DNA of 64,000 nt from Aspidiotus rigidus (Eukaryota; Arthropoda; Insecta; Hemiptera; Diaspididae), in contig JAVHKY010000077.1 in NCBI GenBank assembly GCA_035079385.1, positions 248,001 through 312,000 on the forward strand, written 5' to 3'. Positions 21,573 to 33,417 of this stretch are shown piece after piece. Every line of letters starts with the position of its first letter. Position 1 is the stretch's first letter. A program made the translations under genes and the position numbers. Below the pieces are notes generated by a model. That model was given only the letters and a program-made list of their open reading frames with translations, made no database searches and was not told where the DNA came from.

Positions 21573-23112
21573 ATGGGTCAAACATTATCGGAACCAGTCA
21601 CTACGAAGGTGACGGCAGCTTGTCAAAATAATTTCTATAAAGTTGGATCTAGTTGCATGCAAGGTTGGCGAATCAATATGGAAGATGCTCACACTCATAT
21701 TTTATCTCTCCCCGACGATCCTGGTACAGCGTTTTTCGCCGTTTATGATGGCCATGGAGGTTTGTACCGAAGGTTATTCAATGATTAAATTTCTCCCGTC
21801 AGCTTATTTATTCATACCGGTATGTTATAGGTGGTAAAATAGCAGAATATGCCAGCAGACATTTGCACTCGTATATCATCAATCGCCCAGAATATAAAGA
21901 AAATAAATTGATTGAAGCTATGAAGAAGGTAAGTTATTTTTTGAAATGAAGGGCTGCAGTTAACGTTGAATTTTATTACCTTATGAATTTTTTAGGGTTT
22001 CATGGAGCTTGATGCTGCGATGTCTGAGGACATTTTTCTTAAAGAAGAATTAGCTGGAACGACAGCAGTTGTTACCTTGATTAAAAACAATTTATTATAT
22101 TGCGTAAGTTTTTCCTTTTATTTTATTTTGTCGAACCGTTCTGCCTAGCTTGTATTTTTTCTTCTTTTCAACAGGCTAATGCTGGTGATTCGAGAGCCAT
22201 TGCTGGTATAAATGGCACCTACGAACCTCTATCGTTCGACCACAAGCCAACAAACGAAGAAGAGATGAGGAGAATCACAGCAGCAGGTGGGTGGGTCGAA
22301 AGTAACCGTGTCAATGGTAACTTGGCCTTGTCAAGAGCTTTGGGTGATTTCATTTTCAAAAAAAATGAAACTAAACGATCCGAAGAACAAGTTGTTACTG
22401 GTAAGTTTCGTATCAGAGATTACTGTCATCAAACTATGAGTAAAACCTATCGAAGGACAACTTATGGTAATTCTTCACGATTCTCATATCAATCGCTAAC
22501 AAAACTGTTACATTTCTTCCTGTTCTAGCGTGTCCAGACGTGGTCGTAAAAGAAATAAATCCCGATTGGGAGTTCATCGTTATGGCATGCGACGGTATTT
22601 GGGACGTTCTTACTTCGGAGGTGAGTAAATATTATTTAGACCTTCAAATATTGAAACTAACAACGGAAAACTCGTTTGGTCTTCTAGGTCGATCAATATC
22701 TTTGTGACTTTTTTATAGAAGACGTGAAAACTTTCTGTTGATAGATTTGTAGAGATTGTCAAGAAATAGATGAAAATCATTTTGATTTATATGTAGGGCG
22801 AAGATTTCAATGTATCATTTCTACGATTAATATATTTTTCGAAAACTAAAGATCTACATTCCTGTGCAAATTTGTTTTCATTCATTCAATCGTTTATTTC
22901 TTTGTCCATTACAGGAGGTATCCGATTTTGTAAGAAAGAGAATAGGCGCTGGAATGGAGCCAGAGGAGATTTGCGAGGAATTAATGGATAAGTGTTTAGC
23001 ACCGGACTGCCAAATGGGAGGTTTAGGCTGTGATAATATGACTGTAGTCATCATATGTTTACTACATGATAAACCGTACGCTGAATTGCAGGCAAGGTGT
23101 TCGGCGTTTTAA
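21573..23112 (+). CDS. PP2C-type protein phosphatase (PPM family)
   Basis: This is a metal-dependent Ser/Thr phosphatase of the PPM/PP2C family, close in plan to invertebrate T23F11.1-type and yeast PTC2/3-type enzymes. Six exons (21573-21759, 21831-21928, 21996-22103, 22175-22400, 22529-22620, 22915-23112) join in phase to 302 residues. The start MGQTLSEPV carries an N-myristoylation consensus (Gly2). Catalytic motifs are visible: MQGWRINMEDAHT (metal-binding Glu/Asp), VYDGHGG, GTTAV, NAGDSRA, DHKP, NGNLALSRALGDF, ACDGIWDV and GCDNMTVV. The C-terminus DCQMGGLGCDNMTVV is typical of this subgroup, and no long C-terminal extension is present. Substrates cannot be predicted. All splice borders are standard GT-AG. 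Confidence 0.93.
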
Positions 23113-26100
23113 TGTTTATAACCGTATTTAAATTGTACGTTTCGTTGTGTACGTCAGTTTGTTTCCGTGCTTATGATGTCGTTTAGTATGGGTGTGCTCG
23201 TACTTTATGTATCCTTACCGACGTGATTGCGCACATGATTCCTGATTACTTAGTATTCATTTTCCCTATTATTCAACTTTGATTGTTTTGAACTGAGAGA
23301 TCATCGAAATGTTTTTGCGTTGAAATTTGACGATGACATTAGCGAGGTGTAATTGACATCTAATTTCATTTTTCAATTCATAGTACAGCAATTTTATTGA
23401 AAGCCTATGGAAAACTCTTTTTTTTTAACCATCTAAGTGGGTGATACGTGTTTTGCACCTACGTTTGCATATCCGTGTTTGTCACCATTCTCATTCACAG
23501 ATGGTAAATGTCAACATTTGATTTATATGATTGTATATCATCATACTACATTTACATATTTACATTCTCATCGCTTTGAAGTGGGAAATCTTCTGAAATT
23601 TTCGATTAGAATTGACGTTAGATTTTAGTTGTTATTTTTTCTGTCACTCTTCCCTCACCACCCTGTAATTCGTGGCGATATAGATGGTTCCTTCTAGCTC
23701 TCACGTTCATTTCATTCAAATTGAAAATTATTTTGTTGTTAATTTTTTAGAAGCCTTGTTTTTTAGTTTACCTTCCAGTGGGCGACGATGAAAAACGATA
23801 TTTTCGAGGTACGTGGGCGATTCAAAGGCGTATTATAAAGTCGTAGAAAAGGGTTGGCGTGTCACGATACGATTATCGAGCTATTTTTATCCAAGCTTTG
23901 AGGACCACTTCTGTATTTTGTTGTCGTCAAACAAACATATTGCCTAAAAATATTGTTTCATTCCTTCATGTATCATCATTTGATGGTCAGAAATCCGGCG
24001 GACTTCATTTATCTTCCGTAAAACGATTTGTGTGTCCGAGTCGACTTTTTTTCATCCTTTTTGTTGTATTTCAATTCTTATGCGTCAGATATGGTGAATT
24101 ATTTTCGGAAACAATATTGAAGTATAGCGCGACGATTACAGCTCATGAAAATTTCTTTTGAAAGAACCTTTTCAGTCGTTATTGTTTTTCGGACTTTGAT
24201 AATGATGGCTTGGACTAATTATCCCCCTTCCTCCCCTTTGTTTGGATCTGAATTATTCCGTATGATTATCTGTTTCTGAAGATATCTTCTACGAGATCTA
24301 AATTATTGTTGTATTTTCAAAATATACCTCGCTACAAAAAAAAATGCATCTACAAGGCATCAACACTTGTACGGATGATTCTTGTCGTACTAACAAAATT
24401 TCGAATTCTGACATTCACAATATTTTTGTATTTTTCTATATTATTTTCGCAATTTTTGAGGAAGGAAAGACCAGTACTTCCTTAAAACCCACGACCACAC
24501 CATCAATTACTGAATTTGTATTTGCCTGTTTTGATGAAATAATTACGTGTTTGATAGGAAAGATGTAAACAAACTTCAAGTGCTTTTTCAAACAACGACA
24601 GATGAGCTTCATAGACGATATCAAACTTAAAACTACTGCATGAGACATAAAATGTAGTGCGTTTCAGTTAAGAGTGATACATGTTGATAACAACATTGTT
24701 GACAGAGCGGTAAAGAAAATCTCTTCCAGCTAGTGAATATGGGCCCTCTTTACTTCTCACTGTTATCAACACACACTAGTCTTAACTGAAACACGTTTTA
24801 ATCTTTTAGCTATGTCTCGGGAAAGTTACGAGATGAAATGACTTGTAATCAATTGAAATTAGCCTAAATTGTATCCTTGGATAATTAATTGTACTATCAT
24901 TCTAGTGACCATTCGATGATTTTTCTTTTTTTAAAAAAGTTCTTCGAAAAGAAAATGAAATTTGCATATCTATTTAAAAACTATTTTACGATCTTTGACT
25001 ATCGTTGATTAAATTTGTCAACATCTCATCAAGTCATTATCAGTATACCTCATCGTAAATTTTACTTTTATGGCTTATATGAATTAGTAATGAAAATTTT
25101 ATGCGTCTAATCCTGTAGTATGATACTTAATCGGGAATCATGTCTCTCATCTGTTCTCTATTAAAGGTAATAAAAGTATTGTAATAAGAAAATTAGACGT
25201 ATCTGGGTGATTAACTTCATAAAAATAGATTTTGTTATGAACTTTCGTCAAGTGTTTGACGTTAGTTTTCTAAAAATTATGAAAGTTGTTGATAGACATC
25301 ACCACGTTGATTCGTGTTTCGACTTTCGTGGTGTTCGACTTGGAAACTAAAGTTTAGGTGCACAATTAGTTACCCATTCTCGTTTTGCAGGCTCCTCTCA
25401 TCGCTTCTTTATGTTTTCTTTCATCCTAAATTTATTCATTTCTCTTTCGATATTCAATCTGTTGAAAATGAAAGTTTTACATTCGTATAAATTGATCGCA
25501 TCTTTTCTCCGATTTTATTTGTATGCTTCCTATGTTTCAAGTCTCCTTCTAGGTCTAATTGATTTGGTGTATCATAATCGTAACCAAAGTTTTTCTTCCT
25601 TTTTCTCTCTCCTATCAATATAAATAAAAAGAAAGAAAAGGTTATAAAATTTTGATTACCTCGGCAGTTCCTTTTCATCCTCATTAGGTTTTTTTCTCTT
25701 TTTTTCATTTGCATGAATCAAGCGGTGCTTATTCATCAGTATTCGACTCGTAAAGTATTAGTGTACTTGATGTACTAAGAATAGATATTGTTAATACGAT
25801 AAGCTATAGGTCTTGTATTTTGATTTTGTTTCTAATACTACGTTATATGTGAGGATTTTTTCTTTCTTTCTTTCTTTGATTTCACTCCTTTCGTCCTAGT
25901 TACCATGTACTTGGAATATTTTTGATAAGTTTCGCGCATTCAAATTTGAAATTATCTCCTATCGACTTTTTTTCTATTACGTTATGTTTTTGTTCGTTCT
26001 TTTTATTTCCCAAATTGAGAAATAATTCTACCATTTTCATCATTTTGTTTTCTTCTCTTCCTTGTTTAATTGTTCTCTAGCTCAAAATTTTTCAATCGCA

Positions 26101-28170
26101 CTCGATAAGTCACAGTGAATATATTAAGTGACTTCATTATTTCCCTCCAAATTTTTTTCTATGTTGAGGTCATATGATTGAATAACAACGATTCCTCAGG
26201 AAGCGTAATAAATTGGAAACATTATTATTAATTTATTCATTATTTTCGTAGTTCTCTGTTATAACATAAGTAAAATTGTAACTAGTATTTAAGTTGAGTT
26301 AGCAAAGAATTGCGGTGAAAATTAGTTGGATGCTCTGTACATCGTCCTCATATGTGTTAACGAGGATGAGACTCATCTGAATACGCAAGTACTTTTGCAG
26401 TTTGGAAAGTATATTTGATAGTTCCCCACCCCCTTTGCACTTCCTAAATAAACCGAGGTAGACGAAAATCATCCCCCTAAAAATGTTCAGGTATCATTTC
26501 ATCATTCGTTCATTTTTCCGCCAATTGTATCATCGTGATTGAGGTGAACGCATTTGATGTATTGAAGCTGGCTTCTTTTTTAATGAGGACATCTCATGTG
26601 TCCAAATCCGTCGGCAGTGTGTCGGTCAATAAATCAGAATCTATTCTTACTCTTTCTTTTTGAGTCTTTCTGATTCCAGTTTTTCAAATGGAGGATGTTA
26701 ACGGTTGAAAGTACCTTAAATATTGGTTTTAAAGTTTTAAGTTGTAGAATTATGTCGTTATAGCGTTGTACCATCTTTTATCATTAATTTTATTCAAGCG
26801 TTAGATTTATCTACGCACAACATTATTTATTTTATTATGAATACGACCACCAATTAGTAATTCATTAATTGTATAGGTGTTATTGTAGGGTTAATTATAA
26901 GGAAACTGCAGTGTATTTAAATTCTTGCAACTTACCAAAAGATAACATTTTTCAGTCACTCATCCTAGAGTAGTACTTACCTACTCATATCACATTTTTG
27001 CGCAAATAATCCACGTAAAATTGAGCTCCTCGGTTGTTTCTTTATTTTGGGAAGAATTTTAAATGTTACATTTTTGTGCGGCTAAGGAGTTTTTAGAATA
27101 TTTGAAGTGCCATAGTGTTTGTTAGTTTTCATTCTCTTCTTTTTTCGAGTTGACGATAATTTTTATTTATACAGTGTATTTCTATTTTTCTATTTACCTA
27201 ACTTGTCACCTAACAGTATTCGTTAGTTTCTTACAGTGATGGTGTAGTTACTTTTTTAAAATTCAAGTAAAACAAATCTTTCCTTTTTTTTTTCTCTCTT
27301 TCTATTGGTAAGATCGAGAAAATTAATAAAAGACTATCTAAACATATTTAGAGAGTAGGTATTTTTTCTGTGTTTTAGATGTATCTATTTGAAAAACATA
27401 CAGAGACAAATAATTTGAATAAAAGAAGAAATAGAGAAGTTTTCGTTTTTGGAAACCGGAGACTATTGAGTTATCTCGAAGAATGAGTAAGCTGTCGAGA
27501 ATCCTGTCTTGATAAAACTCGACTGAACCAATAATAATACTACCTGGTGGCAAGGGTGGCAAACAATTAGGGGACGAACTGGTTTTCTTCTAACCAGATC
27601 AAAACTGCGGGTTTGACAAGTTGGGAGCCACTCTTGGGTTCTTGTAAAATCTTTGACACCTCAGGATTGCTCGAATGATCAGCAAGCAAACGTAACGTGC
27701 CAAGTGTTGGTAGCCTTGCCGAATCTAAAGGTGATCTTGTAACAATTTTGCATCAGACAACCCCTAACTCTGATTTTTTATTTGTGCAGCAATTAGTATT
27801 TGATCAAAACAAGCTTGCCCGACATTTAACAAAATAGCTCTAAAAAAGTGAATTACAATCGAGATATTATCACCTACAACTTTTTCTTTCTTACCTTGCG
27901 ATTCAGAAGTACCTATTTTCATTTCTACAAAATCACTTAGACATTAAGAGAAATAGACCGCCAATGTTTACAAGGGATGCTGTGACTATCACCTTGAAGG
28001 ATATTTCATATGAGACCAGCAAAATTACGACGTATTTATGTGGACAGTGGGCTAATCGCTTGAAGGCAGCGAAGATAGAGACGTGTCCCGCTGCCTACAT
28101 AAATCCGTCGCTATTCTGCTAATCTTACGTATGAGATCGCTATACATACCTAACATATGAGAATCTACTT
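23113..28170. other. Long gene-poor stretch
   Basis: About 5 kb of AT-rich sequence with no recognisable coding region. The proximal part is presumably the 3' UTR of the PP2C gene. ORFs at 23,859-24,161 and 27,338-27,562 have no recognisable motif. One small inverted-repeat element (24,659-24,795) stands out. Confidence 0.4.
24659..24795. mobile_element. Small inverted-repeat element (MITE-like)
   Basis: Imperfect terminal inverted repeats of about 34 bp: the left arm starts GCGTTTCAGTTAAGA, the right arm ends TCTTAACTGAAACACG, and both inner edges reach GTTGATAAC/GTTATCAAC. Total about 137 bp with no coding capacity. The target duplication is not clear. Confidence 0.6.
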
Positions 28171-28400
28171 GTAAGCTTTGACTATAGTACTTTGTATGGA
28201 CTGCGCTAATGCGTGTTAACGCTCCTTGAAAAGTGGTAGCAAGATCTCTTTCAGTCACTTTGGCGGCAACGTTAATCAAATGGTAGCTATCAGTCACGTT
28301 GGCGGGGCGACGTGTTTTTAAACGGGCGAGATCTCACTACCACTTTTTCACGGGCTTCGCGCAGTCCATACAAAGCATATCTATAGTCAAAGCTTATAAG
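28171..28400. mobile_element. Fold-back element
   Basis: Two arms of about 75 bp in inverted orientation (28,171-28,248 and 28,327-28,400) share AAGCTTTGACTATAG, TTTGTATGGACTGCGC and AAGTGGTAG...GAGATCT. The loop holds two direct copies of TCAGTCAC(T/G)TTGGCGG. It explains the minus-strand ORF at 28,052-28,297. Confidence 0.65.
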
Positions 28401-29235
28401 CTGTTTGTGTTTGATACTAGGCACATTCTATGCCAAAACATCTAAAACACCCGTGTATTGACACGTGCCATTTCGACTCCTATAGAAAGAACATCTTTTC
28501 GTTCCATGCTTTTTCAATGGAGAAATTTCGATCGCCATAATTATTCGCATATCATTTTGTAAAGCAAATACAAGCATAAATTTCGTAGTCCATTTACCAT
28601 ATTATCAACCACGGTATAAGATGAAGAGGTAGTGACACGAACGTATTCTGACTGTGGTAAACGCTGTCCGTGATTTTGAAGTAGTTCTGAACATCCCGAG
28701 CGCAGCGCTCGTGATGAAAGTGATGGGTAATGTACAGAGTCTTATGGGAACGCCGCTACTTTCAAAAATTTATTGCAGGATCAGGAATCAGCCGATGCAT
28801 TTCATATTTGGCATAAAAATACCATTTAATCTACTCTATAAAATTTTGAAAGAATCACCCTTCTAAGTAAATTCTTGGATTTTTTATAATCCTTGGAAAT
28901 TTCATCAATACTAGGGTACCAACGGTAACGTCTCGGCGCAGGTGGGGTGTAGAAGGAACAGGGAAACAGCCCGAGTGTTCGCTGCAAACCTAGCGGAAGT
29001 TTGTACGTACAACTTCAAAACTGCGGACATGATTTTAGCGTTGTGTCATTACCTCTTCATCTTATACCGTGTTATCAACTTTGGATACAAAAAAAAATAT
29101 AGCGATAAATGGGATATTGAAAAAATAACAACCGTTTGAACATCAATGTACAACAAACATATGTAAGTTCTCTTGTTCACCCTTTCAATAGCGGCCTCTA
29201 GTGAAGGTTTAAACCTCAATGCTCAAATCTCGTGA
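28401..29235. other. No gene recognised
   Basis: This stretch contains short ORFs without recognisable motifs and a small palindrome, GAGCGCAGCGCTC, near 28,699. Its patchy composition suggests old transposon remnants. Confidence 0.3.
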
Positions 29236-29243
29236 AGAACAAC

Positions 29244-29769
29244 CAGTGATGAAAATTTTAAGCCGTCAGTCGCCTAAGTCAAAGCCTAGCTGATTTTTGA
29301 ACAGCTTAGAAGCCGCTTAAGCGTAAGCTGTTCTCAATATTCATTAAGCCAAAAGCCAGTCATTGAGCAACAGCTTAATTAACTTGATGGATCTTTTTTT
29401 CTTTCTTCAATCAGGATAAAATGATCGCCCTTCTCGAGGGAATCATGATGCAAAGTGACCATTTCTCTAGATTTATATTTTGGATTAGTTCTACTTTCTG
29501 ACAGTAGTCAGTACTGCAGCCCGCAGCTTCACAGCAGGCGCTGCAGTGCTACATGCGTTTGTGCGATCCTGTTGATGAGTCGAGTGTGAATGTGATTGAT
29601 TAGTCGATTTCATTTAAAAGGGGGAAAAAAATCAATTAGGCTCTAAGCTGTTCGTTGCTAAGCTGTTGAAGTGAGCCAAAAGCCAAGAGCTGAGCTGTTT
29701 GAATTCATGGAACAACTTATGAGCCTACGTCAAACGTCTAAGCTGTTTGCAAACCGCTTTCCATCCCTG
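29244..29769. mobile_element. hAT-like non-autonomous element with AAGCTGTT motifs
   Basis: Termini CAGTGATGAAAA and TTTCCATCCCTG form a hAT-type inverted repeat. They are flanked by a perfect 8-bp duplication AGAACAAC (29,236-29,243 and 29,770-29,777). The 526-bp body has no transposase but repeats TAAGCTGTT/AACAGCTTA motifs near both ends, likely transposase-binding sub-terminal repeats. Confidence 0.85.
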
Positions 29770-30239
29770 AGAACAACTACACATTAAGCTGATGGACGCT
29801 TGCACTACAAGATGGAAGGGAAGTTGTATTGAATACATGAGATGAGACTTATCTTTCCTCTTGCAATAGCGCAGGTTCCTGTAACGTCAATCAGTAAATA
29901 ATTATAAGCAAGATGCCCATCTTGTTGATCCAACTAACAACTGATACGGTGACTCACATAAGAATAACACGAGGAGCGAAGATCATAACAATAAATAATT
30001 TGGAATGGGACTTAATTAAAAAATCACATTATATATACTTAGAATCTTTAAACTTCTCAGCGTTTGTTCATCAATCTCTAAATATTAAGAAATTTTTTAA
30101 TTGTTATGATGGAATTGAACAAAAATACAATGATTGTAGCTTCTTTGTGTTATTCTTATGGGAGTCAACAAGTCAGTTGGATCAACATTGGGTAGATTTT
30201 ACTCGCAGTTATCCACTGTTTGACGTCATAGAAACCTGG

Positions 30240-30535
30240 GGCTATTTCTTTTTGCTCAAGCTGAAGGCTTGAACTTGAAATAAAATTTCTTTTCGCTTAA
30301 ACTTGAAGCTTATTTAGGAATTACGAGTTTTAACTTAAAACTTATAGGCTTAAAGCTTGAAGGTGAAAGTTCAAAACATATTTTTGATGGAAAAAACATG
30401 TTTTTGCCTTTTTTAAGTTTTGAGCTTTTATTTCGCTTATTAAGTCGCTTAATTAAGCAAATGAAAAATCGTTTCGCTTTAGCTTATTTACAACTTGAAA
30501 CTTGAATAAAACTTAAGCTTACCACCCTTGTAATG
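30240..30535. repeat. CTTGAAGCTT-rich stretch
   Basis: About 300 bp dense in variants of GCTTGAA(A/G)C and CTTAAGC on both strands, ending AAGCTTACCACCCTTG. It resembles the sub-terminal portion of a hAT-type element, but I could not find a matching left end or a target duplication. Confidence 0.35.
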
Positions 30536-30610
30536 CGCGGAGCAACATGCATGCCTCTTTGCGCACGTTGTTCTGCGCAACATAATGCCGTTGTTCAAAG
30601 TCTACTTCAA

Positions 30611-31117
30611 ACCTTAGGAGCGTCTGTTGACAGAAAGGTTTGTGTTTGGATCCATCACTTGTAAATGTGACTCGCGTGCGTGCGTGCGATGCCGCGGGAC
30701 TTCGAAATATTTTCATACTTCTTGGACTTTTCTCATTTTTGATTGTCTCCCACAATTGAAAATATTTCAAAGTCCAACACTTGAAAATATTTCCAAGTGC
30801 GACAATTGAAAATGAAAAATTTTATAAGTCCAATAAAATATTTTCAAGTCCAACAAACAGTTGAAAATATTTCAAAGCCCCACAGTTTGAAAATAATTTC
30901 AAGTCCAAGAATTCAAAATGAAAAATTTTACAAGTCCAAGAAGTACAAAATTTGAAGTCCCGCGGCATCACTCTTACTCGCCTCTTACTCCGAGTATGGC
31001 AGTAAACCGAAGCGTTACCTCATCCCGGTTACATGAAATAAACTCGCGCGCGAGTCACGTTTACAAGTGATGGATCCAAACGCAAACCTTTCTGTCAACA
31101 GACGCTCCTCAAACCTT
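30611..31117. mobile_element. Fold-back element with internal short repeats
   Basis: Long inverted arms (30,611-30,681 and 31,043-31,117) share AGCGTCTGTTGACAGAAAGG and TTTGGATCCATCACTTG. A second inner inverted pair reads GATGCCGCGGGACTTC / GAAGTCCCGCGGCATC. The core is a degenerate array of roughly 25-bp units of the type TTGAAAATATTTCAAAGTCC. There is no coding capacity. Confidence 0.75.
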
Positions 31118-31429
31118 TGGCTAGTCACTCTTACGTCCAATATGGCGGTCCGGTTTACCCGCGTGTGAAACTATAGTGCCCTAATAGCGCCAACCATCTA
31201 TCTCCCTAGATTCCCTGAGACTCACTCGGGTAATTTTGCAGTGCCCTCTAGTATGAGTTTGATAGTTTGTAAAAACAAGGCTGGTGACTCAATAAGAAAA
31301 ACTTTTTTCAAAGATTGTGCGAAGAGTCGAAAATGCCATGCAAAAATAAAACTCACCCAAGACTGTACAGAAATTCTGAAAAAATGCTAAGCAAAAATAA
31401 AATCTAAGGTGACACAGAATATGTATCTC

Positions 31430-31715
31430 GAGTCGTGACGTCACAGCGTAACGTTTGGTAGAAAACTTTATTTTTCATTTTTTTGGCAGATGCATAAAGG
31501 CTATTGGCTTGCCGAGGCAAGAGCCCCAAAAACGGCAAATGGCATTATACCGGGTACTCTTTTGAAAACTGTGAAAGCAAAAATTTGAAAAATGCTATGC
31601 AAAAATGAACTCTTCGATAACAGAATGCAATTATCTTCGGTGACGTCACAACGTAAATGTTTTTTTCGGAGTTGTATAAGGACTCTTTGGCTTGCCGAGG
31701 CAAGAGCCCCAAGTG
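31430..31715. repeat. Tandem pair of about 185-bp units with hairpin
   Basis: Each unit carries a GTGACGTCACA(G/A)CGTAA motif followed about 70 bp later by TTGGCTTGCCGAGGCAAGAG and CCCCAA. The core CTTGCCGAGGCAAG is self-complementary. Copies of the hairpin block are at 31,505-31,529 and 31,688-31,712. Antisense reading gives matching LASASQR peptides in small ORFs, not a real protein. Confidence 0.6.
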
Positions 31716-32555
31716 GAATTGTTCTATATTTTGCTTTACCAAAATAATTATTATCTGGAATTCGAATATTTTCTAGCAAAATAACCTCGAAAATGGAGTT
31801 GTTGATAGAGAAACCAATAAAATGAACACGTTCAACAAAACGGCGTTTTATAAATATTATTCATTTCTATTACAAATGAAACATTAATGAATAATTCAAT
31901 AAATAAATGATTTGTTGGAAAACAATCGGAGAAGTTGCATATTGTTTCACGAGTCAAACAAATTACTGAATTTTGTGAATATTGCCTCCAACTAAAATTG
32001 ACGATGATCTGTGGCGCTGAACTGAAAAAAAACTGACGAATTTTGGAGGACTAGAAAAAAAATAAGGGGGAAGAAAGTTAGAACGAATTGATACATCGAT
32101 TAAACGCAATGTTGAAAATGGAGCTTAACCAAAAAAATATAGCTATATGACTTATCGAGCAGGAAACAATCATAGTTTCTAATAGATACATCGATTTTCA
32201 GGATTTTACACTCATTGGAGTCGTTATTTTATATCCAACATGGGCTTTCTGTTGAAGGAACTCTGAAAAATTCGGAAGAATTGTCCCCTAATGACCTGAA
32301 AAAAGCACTCGTTTGCGTCCTCTTTTTTCATCCCTCGAAAGAAGGGAAAATAATTATTCCTACTGGAATTACTATTTACACTATTATTTCAATTTGTTTG
32401 AAAGAATCAATTCATGGATCTCGAACTCAACATTAATTAGATCTCGTTTTAAAATCCAACAATTTCTAAATCTTACTTCAAAAACGCTACCTACGTCAAA
32501 CCTCTTAGCTCCACTAGGGTGAATGTGCCTGTCGAACTACTGCCCACTAGGTGAT

Positions 32556-33268
32556 TCAATATTGTCTTCGGTTCAACCCAATAAAATTATGAAATTGAAA
32601 AGTTACGGTCTTGGAGAGGGCGCTTGGGGAAAATAAAGGTGAATAAGAATTAGATGGTATTGTAGAGATAGGTAGATTGTTGCCAATGATTTTTTCATGG
32701 GAGAGACAGAATGGTGAAGCCGGATATTTTGAGAGTTGAACAACGGTTAGATCGTCAGCATTGCAGCAAAGGCATGAAGGGATCATGGGCATAAAAAGAG
32801 AAAAAAGTGGGTGAGACGGGTATGGCTTATTCTGAGGTGGCTTGAAGAGCGGTTTCAAGTCGACTATGGAATTGAAGATTTTCTAATAGATCGGCGCTTA
32901 TTGGAGGATAAGAAGGACCAGAAATCACGCCAGCAAGAAAGGATGAGGGAACAGTAACAGGATTTGAAATCATAAGAGGACGAGGGAGGCGAGCGCAGTG
33001 GCTGCCTTACTGCAAGGTCCTCTGCGACGTCTTCCTTAAGGTCGATGAGTGTCGATATCCATAGAAAAGAGATGGAGGATGAGGTAGATTCTAGTGAGTG
33101 ATTAAGAATAAGGATTCGTTGGACAATGGGATTGGTAGAATGAGAGTCTTGGATAGTAAGTGAGGATGAGAGAATCAGATAGCATAAGGAATTTGAGGGG
33201 AGGAGGGAAACGGGGCAAAGGGGGAGGCAGATGAAATTTCTACTTCGATTACTCAATGATTTAATCAA
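32556..33268 (-). pseudogene. LINE (I/Jockey group) RNase H and 3' tail remnant
   Basis: Read on the minus strand, ORFs give ISFLWIS, followed by a Glu/Asp/Ala stretch resembling the RNase H motif WIPSHxGxxGNExAD. Next come RDFWSFLSSNKRRSI, then LTH and SCLCCNADDLTV, which match the plan of C-terminal LINE domains (SNKLRSI, RIGHTRLTH, CxxC zinc knuckle). Several frameshifts and substitutions are present, so this is a dead 3' fragment. Confidence 0.55.
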
Positions 33269-33417
33269 AAAGAAGACACAGGCGCTTTAACGTCGTTTTT
33301 TGCCTGAAATAATTTTGCCCTTTAACTGTTTTTCCAACGTTTACATCGATAAGCTCCACCTCCAGCTATTATATGAAGTTTTTACAGGTTCTTAAAATAT
33401 ACAGAATACCTACGAAA

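Noticed and set aside
28052..28297. 81-codon minus-strand ORF
   Set aside because: It overlaps the arms of a fold-back element and matches no family I know.
29913..30272. 119-codon plus-strand ORF
   Set aside because: It contains no recognisable motif and sits between two repeat elements. It could be real, but nothing supports it beyond being open.
31501..31779. Minus-strand ORFs with ALASASQRVL peptides
   Set aside because: They arise from the repeated hairpin block CTTGCCGAGGCAAG, not from a gene.
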